Positions 11,657-22,526 of a stretch of DNA of 64,000 nucleotides are shown here, in pieces; the first letter of the stretch is position 1; every line of letters starts with the position of its first letter. Made by a program: the position numbers and the translations under genes. The notes under the pieces are model-generated. The model was not told the DNA's origin and searched no databases. It worked only from the letters and a program-made list of their open reading frames with translations. Source of the DNA: Glandiceps talaboti (Eukaryota > Hemichordata > Enteropneusta > Spengelidae). The stretch is from contig NC_135554.1 of the NCBI RefSeq assembly GCF_964340395.1, positions 1,944,501 through 2,008,500 of the forward strand, in the 5' to 3' direction.

Positions 11657-12148
11657 CTGTTCAAGCATGTCTGGTTTTGAATAGTGCGTCAACAAAGTTG
11701 CACATGTATGTCATAGAATACTGTGCTAATACCAACTTTGAATGAGATCTGTTCAAGCATGTCTGAGTTATGGCTTTGGTAATGGAAAATTCGCAAACAA
11801 AATGGCTGCCAGGCAGCCATATTGGATCATATCATGACAACAATGAATATGCACATATATGCCATAGAACACTCCTAATATCAACTCTGAATGAGATCTG
11901 TTCAAGCATGTTTGAGTTATGGCTTTAGACAGGGAAAATTTGCAAACAAAATGGCTGCTAGGCGGCCATATTGGATCGTATTATGAAACAAACTGACGTG
12001 CATATGTATGCCATTGTATGTTGCCCCTGAATCAAGTTTGAAAAAAATCGGTCCAGGCATCTCCAAGAAACAGCTCTAGATGGACGGACGGATGGATGGA
12101 CGGAACCCAATCCATAAGTCCCTGTCCCGGACTTCGTCCGACGGCGAA
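11657..12148 (+). mobile_element. Non-autonomous element with (RGAC)n and 3' hairpin, copy 2
   Basis: It has nearly three units starting TTCAAGCATGTCTGAGTTAT with AAAATGGCTGCTAGGCGGCC. They are followed by AAAAAATCGGTCCAGGCATC, a degenerate GGAC/GGAT run, and the hairpin CTGTCCCGGACTTCGTCCGAC. It closely matches the element at 8870-9303. It is sandwiched between the 30-bp array on the left and the 31-bp array on the right. Confidence 0.55.
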
Positions 12149-13315
12149 TAATGATATGGCTGACTATGGTACATGTATTGGATGATATAGCTGACTATGG
12201 GACATGTATTGGATAATATGGCTGACTATGGGACATGTATTGGATGATATAGCTGACTATGGGACATGTATTGGATGATATGGCTGACTTTGGGACATGT
12301 ATTGGATGATATAGCTGACTATGGGACATGTATTGGATGATATAGCTGACTATAGGACATGTATTGGATGATATAGCTGACTATGGGACATGTATTGGAT
12401 GATATAGCTGACTATGGGACATGTATTGGATGATATAGCTGACTATGGGACATGTATTGGATGATATAGCTGACTATAGGACATGTATTGGGTGATATAG
12501 CTGACTATGGGACATGTATTGGATGATATAGCTGACTATGGGACATGTATTGGATGATATGGCTGACTATGGGACATGTATTGGATGATATAGCTGACTA
12601 TGGGACATGTATTGGATGATATGGCTGACTATGGGACATGTATTGGATGATATAGCTGACTATGGGACATGTATTGGATGATATAGCTGACTATGGGACA
12701 TGTATTGGATGATATAGCTGACTATGGGACATGTATTGGATGATATAGCTGACTATGGGACATGTATTGGATGATATAGCTGACTATGGGACATGTATTG
12801 GATGATATAGCTGACTATGGGACATGTATTGGATGATATAGCTGACTATGGGACATGTATTGGATGATATAGCTGACTATGGGACATGTATTGGATGATA
12901 TAGCTGACTATGGGACATGTATTGGATGATATGGCTGACTATGGGACATGTATTGGATGATATAGCTGACTATGGGACATGTATTGGATGATATAGCTGA
13001 CTATGGGACATGTATTGGGTGATATAGCTGACTATGGGACATGTATTGGATGATATAGCTGACTATGGGACATGTATTGGATGATATAGCTGACTATGGG
13101 ACATGTATTGGATGATATGGCTGACTATGGGACATGTATTGGATGATATAGCTGACTATGGGACATGTATTGGATGATATGGCTGACTATAGGACATGTA
13201 TTGGATGATATAGCTGACTATGGGACATGTATAAATATTGGATGATATGGCTGACTATGGGACATGTATTGGATGATATAGCTGACTATGGGACATGTAT
13301 TGGATGATATGGCCA
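12149..13315. repeat. 31-bp minisatellite, ~37 copies
   Basis: The units are 31 bp (GATGATATAGCTGACTATGG, then GACATGTATTG). They are highly homogeneous, with a recurrent A/G change (TATAGCT or TATGGCT) and rare TATAGG variants. One unit near 13231 carries an ATAA insertion. Because 31 is not a multiple of three, no long ORF arises. The array begins directly at the end of the preceding mobile element. Confidence 0.95.
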
Positions 13316-13672
13316 ACAGAATACATGTACTTATTATTTTGTTTGTTAACAAAATGTAGCTAACTGAAAGAGTCAGTCAACAGATGCGATGGCATGACCT
13401 ACATGTACAAATGTATGCTACATGTTACAGTAAGTTTCTAAAGTTCTACTTCTGCCTACATGCATATGTAAGTGTGCTTATCTGAATCTAGTTTTACATT
13501 TTGATGATTCATTTAGAATCAGATTATGTGTGTGACAACTGTGGTATGCAAAATGATTATTGTGAATAAACATCCATTCCAAGATCCATGCAATCAATGT
13601 ATTGTATTTGTGAGTACAGACTTTAGCCTAGGCCTGTGATGTAATTTGTGACAGCTACATGATGTACAATGT
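13316..13672. other. Intron spacer, no feature recognised
   Basis: This is AT-rich intronic sequence between two arrays. No exon, repeat or ORF with support was seen. Confidence 0.5.
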
Positions 13673-16600
13673 ATTAGGCCAGTGGTATAAGATATTAGGC
13701 CTGCAGAATATGTGGTACATATTAGGCCTGCAGAATATGTGGTACATATAAGGCCTGCAGAATATGTGGTACATATTAGGCCTGCAGAATATGTGGTACA
13801 TATTAGGCCTGCAGAATATGTGGTACATATTAGGCCTGCAGAATATGTGGTACATATTAGGCCTGCAGTATAATTTATGGCAGATATTAGACCTGCAGTA
13901 TAATGTGTGGCAGATATTAGACCTGCAGTATAATGTGTGGCAGATATTAGGCCTGCAGTATAATTTGTGGCAGATATTAGACCTGCAGTATAATTTGTGG
14001 CAGATATTAGGCCTGCAGTATAATTTGTGGCAGATATTAGACCTGCAGTATAATTTGTGGCAGATATTAGGCCTGAAGTATAATTTGTGGCAGATATTAG
14101 GCCTGCAGTATAATTTGTGGCAGATATTAGACCTGCAGTATAATGTGTGGCAGATATTAGACCTGCAGTATAATTTGTGGCAGATATTAGACCTGCAGTA
14201 TAATTTGTGGCAGATATTAGGGCTGCAGTATAATTTGTGGCAGATATTAGGCCTGAAGTATAATTTGTGGCAGATATTAGACCTGAAGTATAATGTGTGG
14301 CAGATATTAGGCCTGCAGTATAATGTGTGGCAGATATTAGACCTGCAGTATAATTTGTGGCAGATATTAGGCCTGCAGTATAATTGGTGGCAGATATTAG
14401 GCCTGCAGTATAATTTGTGGCAGATATTAGACCTGCAGTATAATGTGTGGCAGATATTAGACCTGCAGTATAATTTGTGGCAGATATTAGGCCTGCAGTA
14501 TAATTTGTGGCAGATATTAGGCCTGCAGTATAATGTGTGGCAGATATTAGGCCTGCAGTATAATGTGTGGCAGATATTAGGCCTGCAGTATAATGTGTGG
14601 CAGATATTAGACCTGCAGTATAATTTGTGGCAGATATTAGACCTGCAGTATAATTTGTGGCAGATATTAGGCCTGCAGTATAATTTGTGGCAGATATTAG
14701 GCCTGAAGTATAATTTGTGGCAGATATTAGGCCTGCAGTATAATGTGTGGCAGATATTAGGCCTGCAGTATAATGTGTGGCAGATATTAGGCCTGAAGTA
14801 TAATGTGTGGCAGATATTAGGCCTGCAGTATAATGTGTGGCAGATATTAGGCCTGCAGTATAATTTGTGGCAGATATTAGGCCTGCAGTATAATGTGTGG
14901 CAGATATTAGGCCTGCAGTATAATTTGTGGCAGATATTAGACCTGCAGTATAATTTGTGGCAGATATTAGACCTGCAGTATAATGTGTGGCAGATATTAG
15001 ACCTGCAGTATAATGTGTGGCAGATATTAGACCTGCAGTATAATTTGTGGCAGATATTAGGCCTGAAGTATAATTTGTGGCAGATATTAGGCCTGCAGTA
15101 TAATGTGTGGCAGATATTAGGCCTGCAGTATAATGTGTGGCAGATATTAGACCTGCAGTATGATTTGTGGCAGATATTAGACCTGCAGTATAATTTGTGG
15201 CAGATATTAGACCTGCAGTATAATTTGTGGCAGATATTAGGCCTGAAGTATAATTTGTGGCAGATATTAGGCCTGCAGTATAATGTGTGGCAGATATTAG
15301 GCCTGCAGTATAATGTGTGGCAGATATTAGACCTGCAGTATAATTTGTGGCAGATATTAGGCCTGAAGTATAATTTGTGGCAGATATTAGGCCTGCAGTA
15401 TAATGTGTGGCAGATATTAGGCCTGCAGTATAATGTGTGGCAGACATTAGACCTGCAGTATAATTTGTGGCAGATATTAGGCCTGAAGTATAATTTGTGG
15501 CATATATTAGACCTGCAATATAATTTGTGGCAGATATTAGACCTGCAGTATAATTTGTGGCAGATATTAGGCCTGAAGTATAATTTGTGGCAGATATTAG
15601 GCCTGCAGTATAATGTGTGGCAGATATTAGACCTGCAGTATAATGTGTGGCAGATATTAGACCTGCAGTATAATTTGTGGCAGATATTAGACCTGCAGTA
15701 TAATTTGTGGCAGATATTAGGCCTGAAGTATAATTTGTGGCAGATATTAGACCTGCAGTATAATTTGTGGCAGATATTAGGCCTGCAGTATAATTTGTGG
15801 CAGATATTAGGGCTGCAGTATAGTTTGTGGCAGATATTAGGCCTGCAGTATAATGTGTGGCAGATATTAGACCTGCAGTATAGTTTGTGGCAGATATTAG
15901 GCCTGAAGTATAATTTGTGGCAGATATTAGGCCTGCAGTATAATGTGTGGCAGATATTAGGCCTGCAGTATAATGTGTGGCAGATATTAGACCTGCAGTA
16001 TAATTTGTGGCAGATATTAGACCTGCAGTATAATTTGTGGCAGATATTAGACCTGCAGTATAATTTGTGGCAGATATTAGGCCTGAAGTATAATGTGTGG
16101 CAGATATTAGGCCTGCAGTATAATGTGTGGCAGATATTAGACCTGCAGTATAATGTGTGGCAGATATTATGCCTGCAGTATAATTTGTGGCAGATATTAG
16201 ACCTGCAGTATAATTTGTGGCAGATATTAGACCTGCAGTATAATGTGTGGCAGATATTATGCCTGCAGTATAATGTGTGGCAGATATTAGGCCTGCAGTA
16301 TAATTTGTGGCAGATATTAGACCTGCAGTATAATTTGTGGCAGATATTAGACCTGCAGTATAATGTGTGGCAGATATTAGGCCTGCAGTATAATGTGTGG
16401 CAGATATTAGGCCTGCAGTATAATTTGTGGCAGATATTAGACCTGCAGTATAATGTGTGGCAGATATTAGGCCTGCAGTATAATGTGTGGCAGATATTAG
16501 ACCTGCAGTATAATTTGTGGCAGATATTAGGTCTGCAGTATAATTTGTGGCAGATATTAGACCTGCAGTATAATTTGTGGCAGATATTATGCCTGCAGTA

Positions 16601-18418
16601 TAATGTGTGGCAGATATTAGGCCTGCAGTATAATGTGTGGCAGATATTAGACCTGCAGTATAATTTGTGGCAGATATTAGGCCTGAAGTATAATTTGTGG
16701 AATATATTAGACCTGCAATATAATTTGTGGCAGATATTAGACCTGCAGTATAATTTGTGGCAGATATTAGGCCTGAAGTATAATTTGTGGCAGATATTAG
16801 GCCTGCAGTATAATGTGTGGCAGATATTATGCCTGCAGTATAATGTGTGGCAGATATTAGGGCTGCAGTATAATTTGTGGCAGATATTAGGCCTGAAGTA
16901 TAATTTGTGGCAGATATTAGGGCTGCAGTATAATTTGTGGCAGATATTAGACCTGCAGTATAATTTGTGGCAGATATTAGGGCTGCAGTATAATTTGTGG
17001 CAGATATTAGACCTGCAGTATAATTTGTGGCAGATATTAGGCCTGCAGTATAATGTGTGGCAGATATTAGGCCTGCAGTATAATGTGTGGCAGATATTAG
17101 GCCTGCAGTATAATTTGTGGCAGATATTAGGCCTGCAGTATAATTTGTGGCAGATATTAGGCTTGCAGTATAATGTGTGGCAGATATTAGGCCTGCAGTA
17201 TAATTTGTGGCAGATATTAGGCCTGAAGTATAATTTGTGGCAGATATTAGGCCTGCAGTATAATGTGTGGCAGATATTAGGCCTGCAGTATAATGTGTGG
17301 CAGATATTAGGCCTGCAGTATAATGTGTGGCAGATATTAGACCTGCAGTATAATTTGTGGCAGATATTAGGCCTGAAGTATAATTTGTGGAATATATTAG
17401 ACCTGCAATATAATTTGTGGCAGATATTAGACCTGCAGTATAATTTGTGGCAGATATTAGGCCTGAAGTATAATTTGTGGCAGATATTAGGCCTGCAGTA
17501 TAATGTGTGGCAGATATTAGGCCTGCAGTATAATGTGTGGCAGATATTAGGGCTGCAGTATAATTTGTGGCAGATATTAGGCCTGAAGTATAATTTGTGG
17601 CAGATATTAGGGCTGCAGTATAATTTGTGGCAGATATTAGACCTGCAGTATAATTTGTGGCAGATATTAGGGCTGCAGTATAATTTGTGGCAGATATTAG
17701 ACCTGCAGTATAATTTGTGGCAGATATTAGGCCTGCAGTATAATGTGTGGCAGATATTAGGCCTGCAGTATAATGTGTGGCAGATATTAGGCCTGCAGTA
17801 TAATTTGTGGCAGATATTAGGCCTGCAGTATAATTTGTGGCAGATATTAGGCCTGCAGTATAATGTGTGGCAGATATTAGGCCTGCAGTATAATGTGTGG
17901 CAGATATTAGGCCTGCAGTATAATTTGTGGCAGATATTAGGCCTGCAGTATAATGTGTGGCAGATATTAGGCCTGCAGTATAATGTGTGGCAGATATTAG
18001 GCCTGCAGTATAATTTGTGGCAGATATTAGGCCTGCAGTATAATTTGTGGCAGATATTAGGCCTGCAGTATAATGTGTGGCAGATATTAGGCCTGCAGTA
18101 TAATTTGTGGCAGATATTAGGCCTGAAGTATAATTTGTGGCAGATATTAGGCCTGCAGTATAATGTGTGGCAGATATTAGGCCTGCAGTATAATTTGTGG
18201 CAGATATTAGGCCTGAAGTATAATTTGTGGCAGATATTAGGCCTGAAGTATAATGTGTGGCAGATATTAGGCCTGCAGTATAATGTGTGGCAGATATTAG
18301 ACCTGCAGTATAATTTGTGGCATATATTAGACCTGCAGTATAATTTGTGGCAGATATTAGACCTGCAGTATAATTTGTGGCAGATATTAGGCCTGCAGTA
18401 TAATGTGTGGCAGATATT
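13673..18418. repeat. Large 27/30-bp satellite array, ~158 copies
   Basis: About six 27-bp units (AGGCCTGCAGAATATGTGGT, then ACATATT) at 13680-13857 are followed by about 152 units of exactly 30 bp (AGGCCTGCAGTATAATTTGT, then GGCAGATATT). Every unit joins a StuI-like AGGCCT and a PstI-like CTGCAG palindrome. Three positions vary most: G/A before CCTG, C/A in CTGCAG, and T/G in AATTTG. The array is open for about 1600 codons on each strand (plus: LQYNLWQILG repeats; minus: RPNICHKLYC repeats). The common variants are amino-acid changing in the plus frame (G/D, Q/K, L/V), which argues against selection on a protein. It lies in TESK intron 1. Confidence 0.95.
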
Positions 18419-18482
18419 GACAGTATTTATCATTTTGACTCACTACAAGAAAATTTGGCTATCATTAGAAGGCACACTGCAC

Positions 18483-18486
18483 ACAT

Positions 18487-18567
<81 letters not shown>
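18483..18567. repeat. (AC)n microsatellite
   Basis: This is a run of ACAC dinucleotides with short CATA interruptions at both ends. It lies about 65 bp beyond the end of the 30-bp array. Confidence 0.95.
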
Positions 18568-18572
<5 letters not shown>

Positions 18573-19188
18573 GCATACATACATACAATTAATGCTTATA
18601 CTACATAAACAAAGCACTGTTAAATTTTACCATGAGCTGAGCATACCTTAGTAACCTAGAGATTTAAATATAGAGACAATATTGCAAGCACAATTACACT
18701 GCTGGCCTACTGCAAAAAAGAAACAGAGTGTCTTGTGACCGATGTCTGTCAGCAGACTCGGCCGCAGTGGACGTGCTGGTGACAGGTTTTTACGGAATCA
18801 ATTTGATGTGTATTCAAAAACACGCTCCAGTTACCTTTGAAAATGATTGCCTTCGTACCCTGGATACACAGAACTTTCAAAACATGTCTAAATCGTGAGC
18901 AAGTGTGAAACTTACATGACAGGACTGGGGTTACACTAGTGGTCTGGGGGTTACATAATGTTCGCCGATATGTTTTAACCTATTGTTCTATATGGTTTTG
19001 TAACATTGTTATTGTTTATTTCATCGTACATTGTAGTATACACATTTTTAGTGGTATGAGTACACATATATCATGACAAGTTGAGAACAACACGTCTACG
19101 TACGAACAATGGTTTTTATAGTTTAATAATACCTTTACCCGTTGCACACTGATGGATCATGTTCGACGTAAGTTGTAGGGTGTCGGAT

Positions 19189-19572
19189 CAACTCATCCCA
19201 ATTTCAACTCGTCCCATTTTCAACTCGCCCCAACTCTTTACAATATACATATATGAAAATCAAAACTAGTAGTACTCAGTTTGGAGGGTCTTTTTGGAGG
19301 GTCTATGGTATTTCGTATTCCACTAATGCGCAGTAAACAGGGTATACACTCATAATACAGTACACACTACAATTCGTACGTTAACTAGTTGCGTAGCGTT
19401 AGACTGTAGGCAACATCGCTTGCGCAACCACCATGTAGCATTTTCGTCTCCGTACTTCGAGTCCATGTATCGTTTAGATTTATAACATTTACTTGAGTTG
19501 TTGGGTTGAAAATGGGTGAGTTGAAAATGGAACGAGTTGAAAATGGGACGAGTTGAAAATGGGACGAAGTGA
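19189..19572. repeat. Foldback of short GTTGAAAATGGGACGA repeats
   Basis: The left arm (19189-19234) contains CAACTCATCCCAATTTCAAC, TCGTCCCATTTTCAACTCG and CCCCAACTC. The right arm (19503-19572) contains the complement as four ~17-bp units (GAGTTGAAAATGGGACGA and variants). The ~270 bp between them has no recognised gene. The arrangement is that of a small foldback or MITE-like element in TESK intron 1. The exact ends are not clear. Confidence 0.55.
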
Positions 19573-20080
19573 ATCGCAATCAAGTCATATACATCATACA
19601 TGCGGCCATAGATTTAATGTGACGGTGTACACGTGTGTACACCCGGTTGTTGGAAAAAAAACATGAGCTATCACATGTAAGTTAACAGTTTTGAGAACTA
19701 GTATAATGTTTGAGCAATCAGCTATTCAAAGGTTATAAGAACGTGTATTTGACGCCGAAACACTCGGGTCAAAGGTCACGACGTGCTGGTGACGACGCTT
19801 GTCACCAGACTCGGCCAAAACGAAATGTATCCATAATTTATAATGCGGGCCTAAACATCTCTTGATGAGAGAGGGCAATTTTAACTTGTGACCAGTGTAA
19901 TTTGCAATGCTGATTTTTTGTTGGATTTCCTGTTCACATCGTCACACAATTCAACCCAATCTTGTTTGTTTGGTAAAGCCATCGTTGATCGTTGACCTTT
20001 GGCCCGTTTGTACCTCGCGACTGTACGCTTAAATTAAACCATGCTTATTAAACATTTAAACAAACTATACATCTCCTCAC

Positions 20081-20353
20081 CTTATAAACATCTGAGAAAA
20101 ACCCTGCACCGAGTTTCTCACACACGAAGTCGTCTAAACTTGCTAGATTTTTCACTGCTGTCTTCAGAGCCTTACATGATGCACCCTGTCTAGGGTACGT
20201 GCCTACAGAAGGAGTTCCGCTTGGGGAAGTTTGGTTGTTTTCAAAGACACAATCTTCACTATTCCAAGAGCTACCTTCTCTTTCTTCGTCCTTCGTTCCG
20301 TACACCAGACGCATTGTAGTATTGTTGACAGACTTACCGTCGACCAGACTCAT
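20081..20353 (-). CDS. TESK: TESK-type protein kinase, exon 1 (start of protein)
   Basis: This 273-bp minus-strand exon starts at an ATG (20351-20353). An in-frame TAG nine codons upstream supports this Met as the start. It ends at a GTGAGG donor. The first ~60 residues are polar and poorly conserved. From about residue 58 the sequence ([18 protein letters not shown]) matches the conserved lead-in of TESK1/2. It is followed by the glycine-rich loop [10 protein letters not shown] at residues 82-91. Exons 1-3 join in consistent phase (0, then 2) into 148 residues. The catalytic loop and activation segment lie outside the window. TESK kinases are cytoplasmic dual-specificity kinases of the LIMK/TESK group that phosphorylate cofilin. 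TESK1 and TESK2 cannot be told apart here. Confidence 0.93.
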
Positions 20354-22526
20354 GACGATTTTGAAGTTGATTTTACACTAGTTACAAATAAGCCGTGTCC
20401 TTCCAGCACTACCAACTTCCATATCTCTTGTTTTCATTGCGATCGTGCAACCGTAAGTTGATACGTACCTGGACTCCTGGAGCTGTTGACGATAACGCCT
20501 AAGTCCCTACCAATGAATTCGGCGGACGAGAAACGCCAAATACAACGGCTTCACATATTCATCCACTCCTAATGACAAGGATTTGACTTAGACACGAAAA
20601 TTTATGTTCATGTTGATGATGATGTTGATGATGATGATGATGATGATAATGTACAGTTTTAAACCACGTACAGCAAATAGTGGGTTTCTTGCATCGTACG
20701 ATAAGACCCTATAAGTTGATCATAAAACATAATACGGCGCATAAAATTAAAAATCATTTAATATAATCATATATATATAATGTGTATATATAGCGACTGA
20801 AACGATAAATATAAACCCAAGTTAAACTTGTTGAGGGTGATTTTTAAAATATTCACAAAACTAGGGGAATTAATGGCCCGAGACCGAGGAGACCCAGAGA
20901 CCTCAACTGGCAGGTCTCACATGATACCCATGTGACCGTTGAACACAAGCACATATACCTCAATGAAGCTCCTCAATGACCTTTCGGTGAGTACATACTT
21001 GCCTCATGATGTTTTTAACCGTTTCTTACTATTTGCGTCATTAATGATAATCAGATAATCCGTTTTTGTTATTATGACCATTACGATGATAATGCGATAT
21101 AAAAATCATACTTCCAGGGTTTTTTTTATAGAGAGTGTAAACCGAAAGTGTTATAAATGGACTGGTCAGTTTCTCCAGGCGGGGGTTGGTTGGGGGATTC
21201 TTTCAACAGGCCGAAAAAAAGTCACTGACCCCCCCCCCCCCCCCATCTGTAAAACCAAAAACTGACTGACCCCTATCACTTAAATTCGAAAACACGATAC
21301 CCGGACCCTCCCCCCCCCCCCACCTATATATAATATTCACATGACATCTATTTTTTGATCATGACTCAGTGTGGACTGCTTGACTGAGTAGGGTCTAACA
21401 GCATACCACCAGGCCGCATACAAGTCTAACAGTAGTTTCTAACAGTATACTCCAGGACTAGGACACTTCTCCAAGCCGGCATTGCCAAGCCGGGCACCTC
21501 CAAGCTCAGGACGCCCTCTAGAAACATGATTGTGAAATGCTTTCGTTTATCCGAGTGTTCTTTGTATAACGATACCGTTCGCAGTGGTACTGTAAGCGTA
21601 CGTCTATCGTTGTTCTGTCCATCTGCCTTTTTATCGATACTCTTAATTTTGTTTACCCTTTGTAGGAATTGAAATCATTAGGTTGTCCTTGTAAACTGTA
21701 TTTTTTGCTTTTTATCTCTTAATTTCCTTATCACATGACTTTGTATGTTTTCAATAATATAGCATTTCGTACACTATTTCTTGTTTTATTTTGTTGACAG
21801 CTATCTATATATAAATTCCTAAAGGATCACTGATATAACAGTAATACATTATAATTTATTATAATTACATGTAACTTGGTGTAAGCTTGTAAACGTACAA
21901 AACAAAGCCGTAGAAAACGACCTTACGTGCACAATATTGCCACCATTCCACTATGTGTCATTTCAAACTGAAAATTAGCTTATATTAAAATACAAAACAT
22001 GTGACATGTAATGTGATCTCATTCGAAGTAGGCCCACGCTTCCAAGTGGAGGGCTTATAAGTACACTGTGTACATAACCACCCATAACCACCCAAGTGGA
22101 GGGCTTATAAGTACACTGTGTACATAACCACCCAAAAGTTTAGTAAAGGGGGGCTGGGGGGGGGAGGCATTAATATTCTTATAAACATCAAGGAGGTCCC
22201 TTGAATACGGCTAAAAGAACACTGTTAATATATCTAAAACAATAACTCATGGCTACTTATAAAACTAATTGCTACACTATCATATCACCATTTGCTATTT
22301 TTTATGTTTTTATTTATTATGCTTCATCACTGGGTATACACAAAAAGTTGACAAGTACAATGCAGAATAAAATTGAAACAGATCAATGAGGCCGCAATTA
22401 TTTTGTTAGGATAACCAGGTATCAGGTACTAGACGAGTATCCCGCAATATCAAAACTTGATTGAAATTAAAATTAAAATGTGAAATAAAACTAAAATAGA
22501 TTACAAATTTATTTAGAAAATTACAT
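20354..22526. other. Upstream of TESK: non-coding, no gene recognised
   Basis: This stretch should hold the TESK promoter and any non-coding first exon, but I cannot point to a specific element. It contains a (GAT)n run at 20613-20648, poly-C/G tracts near 21231-21244, 21309-21321 and 22154-22166, and an imperfect 57-bp duplication near 22033-22132 (AAGTGGAGGGCTTATAAGTA in both copies). Confidence 0.5.

Noticed and set aside
5962-18418. CRISPR arrays
   Set aside because: The repeats are head-to-tail units without unique spacers, and the genome is a split-gene animal genome with no cas genes.
13655-18608. Giant repeat proteins (~1600 residues) on both strands
   Set aside because: The frames follow from a 30-bp unit lacking stops. 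Frequent variants change amino acids, both strands are equally open, and the array lies in a TESK intron.
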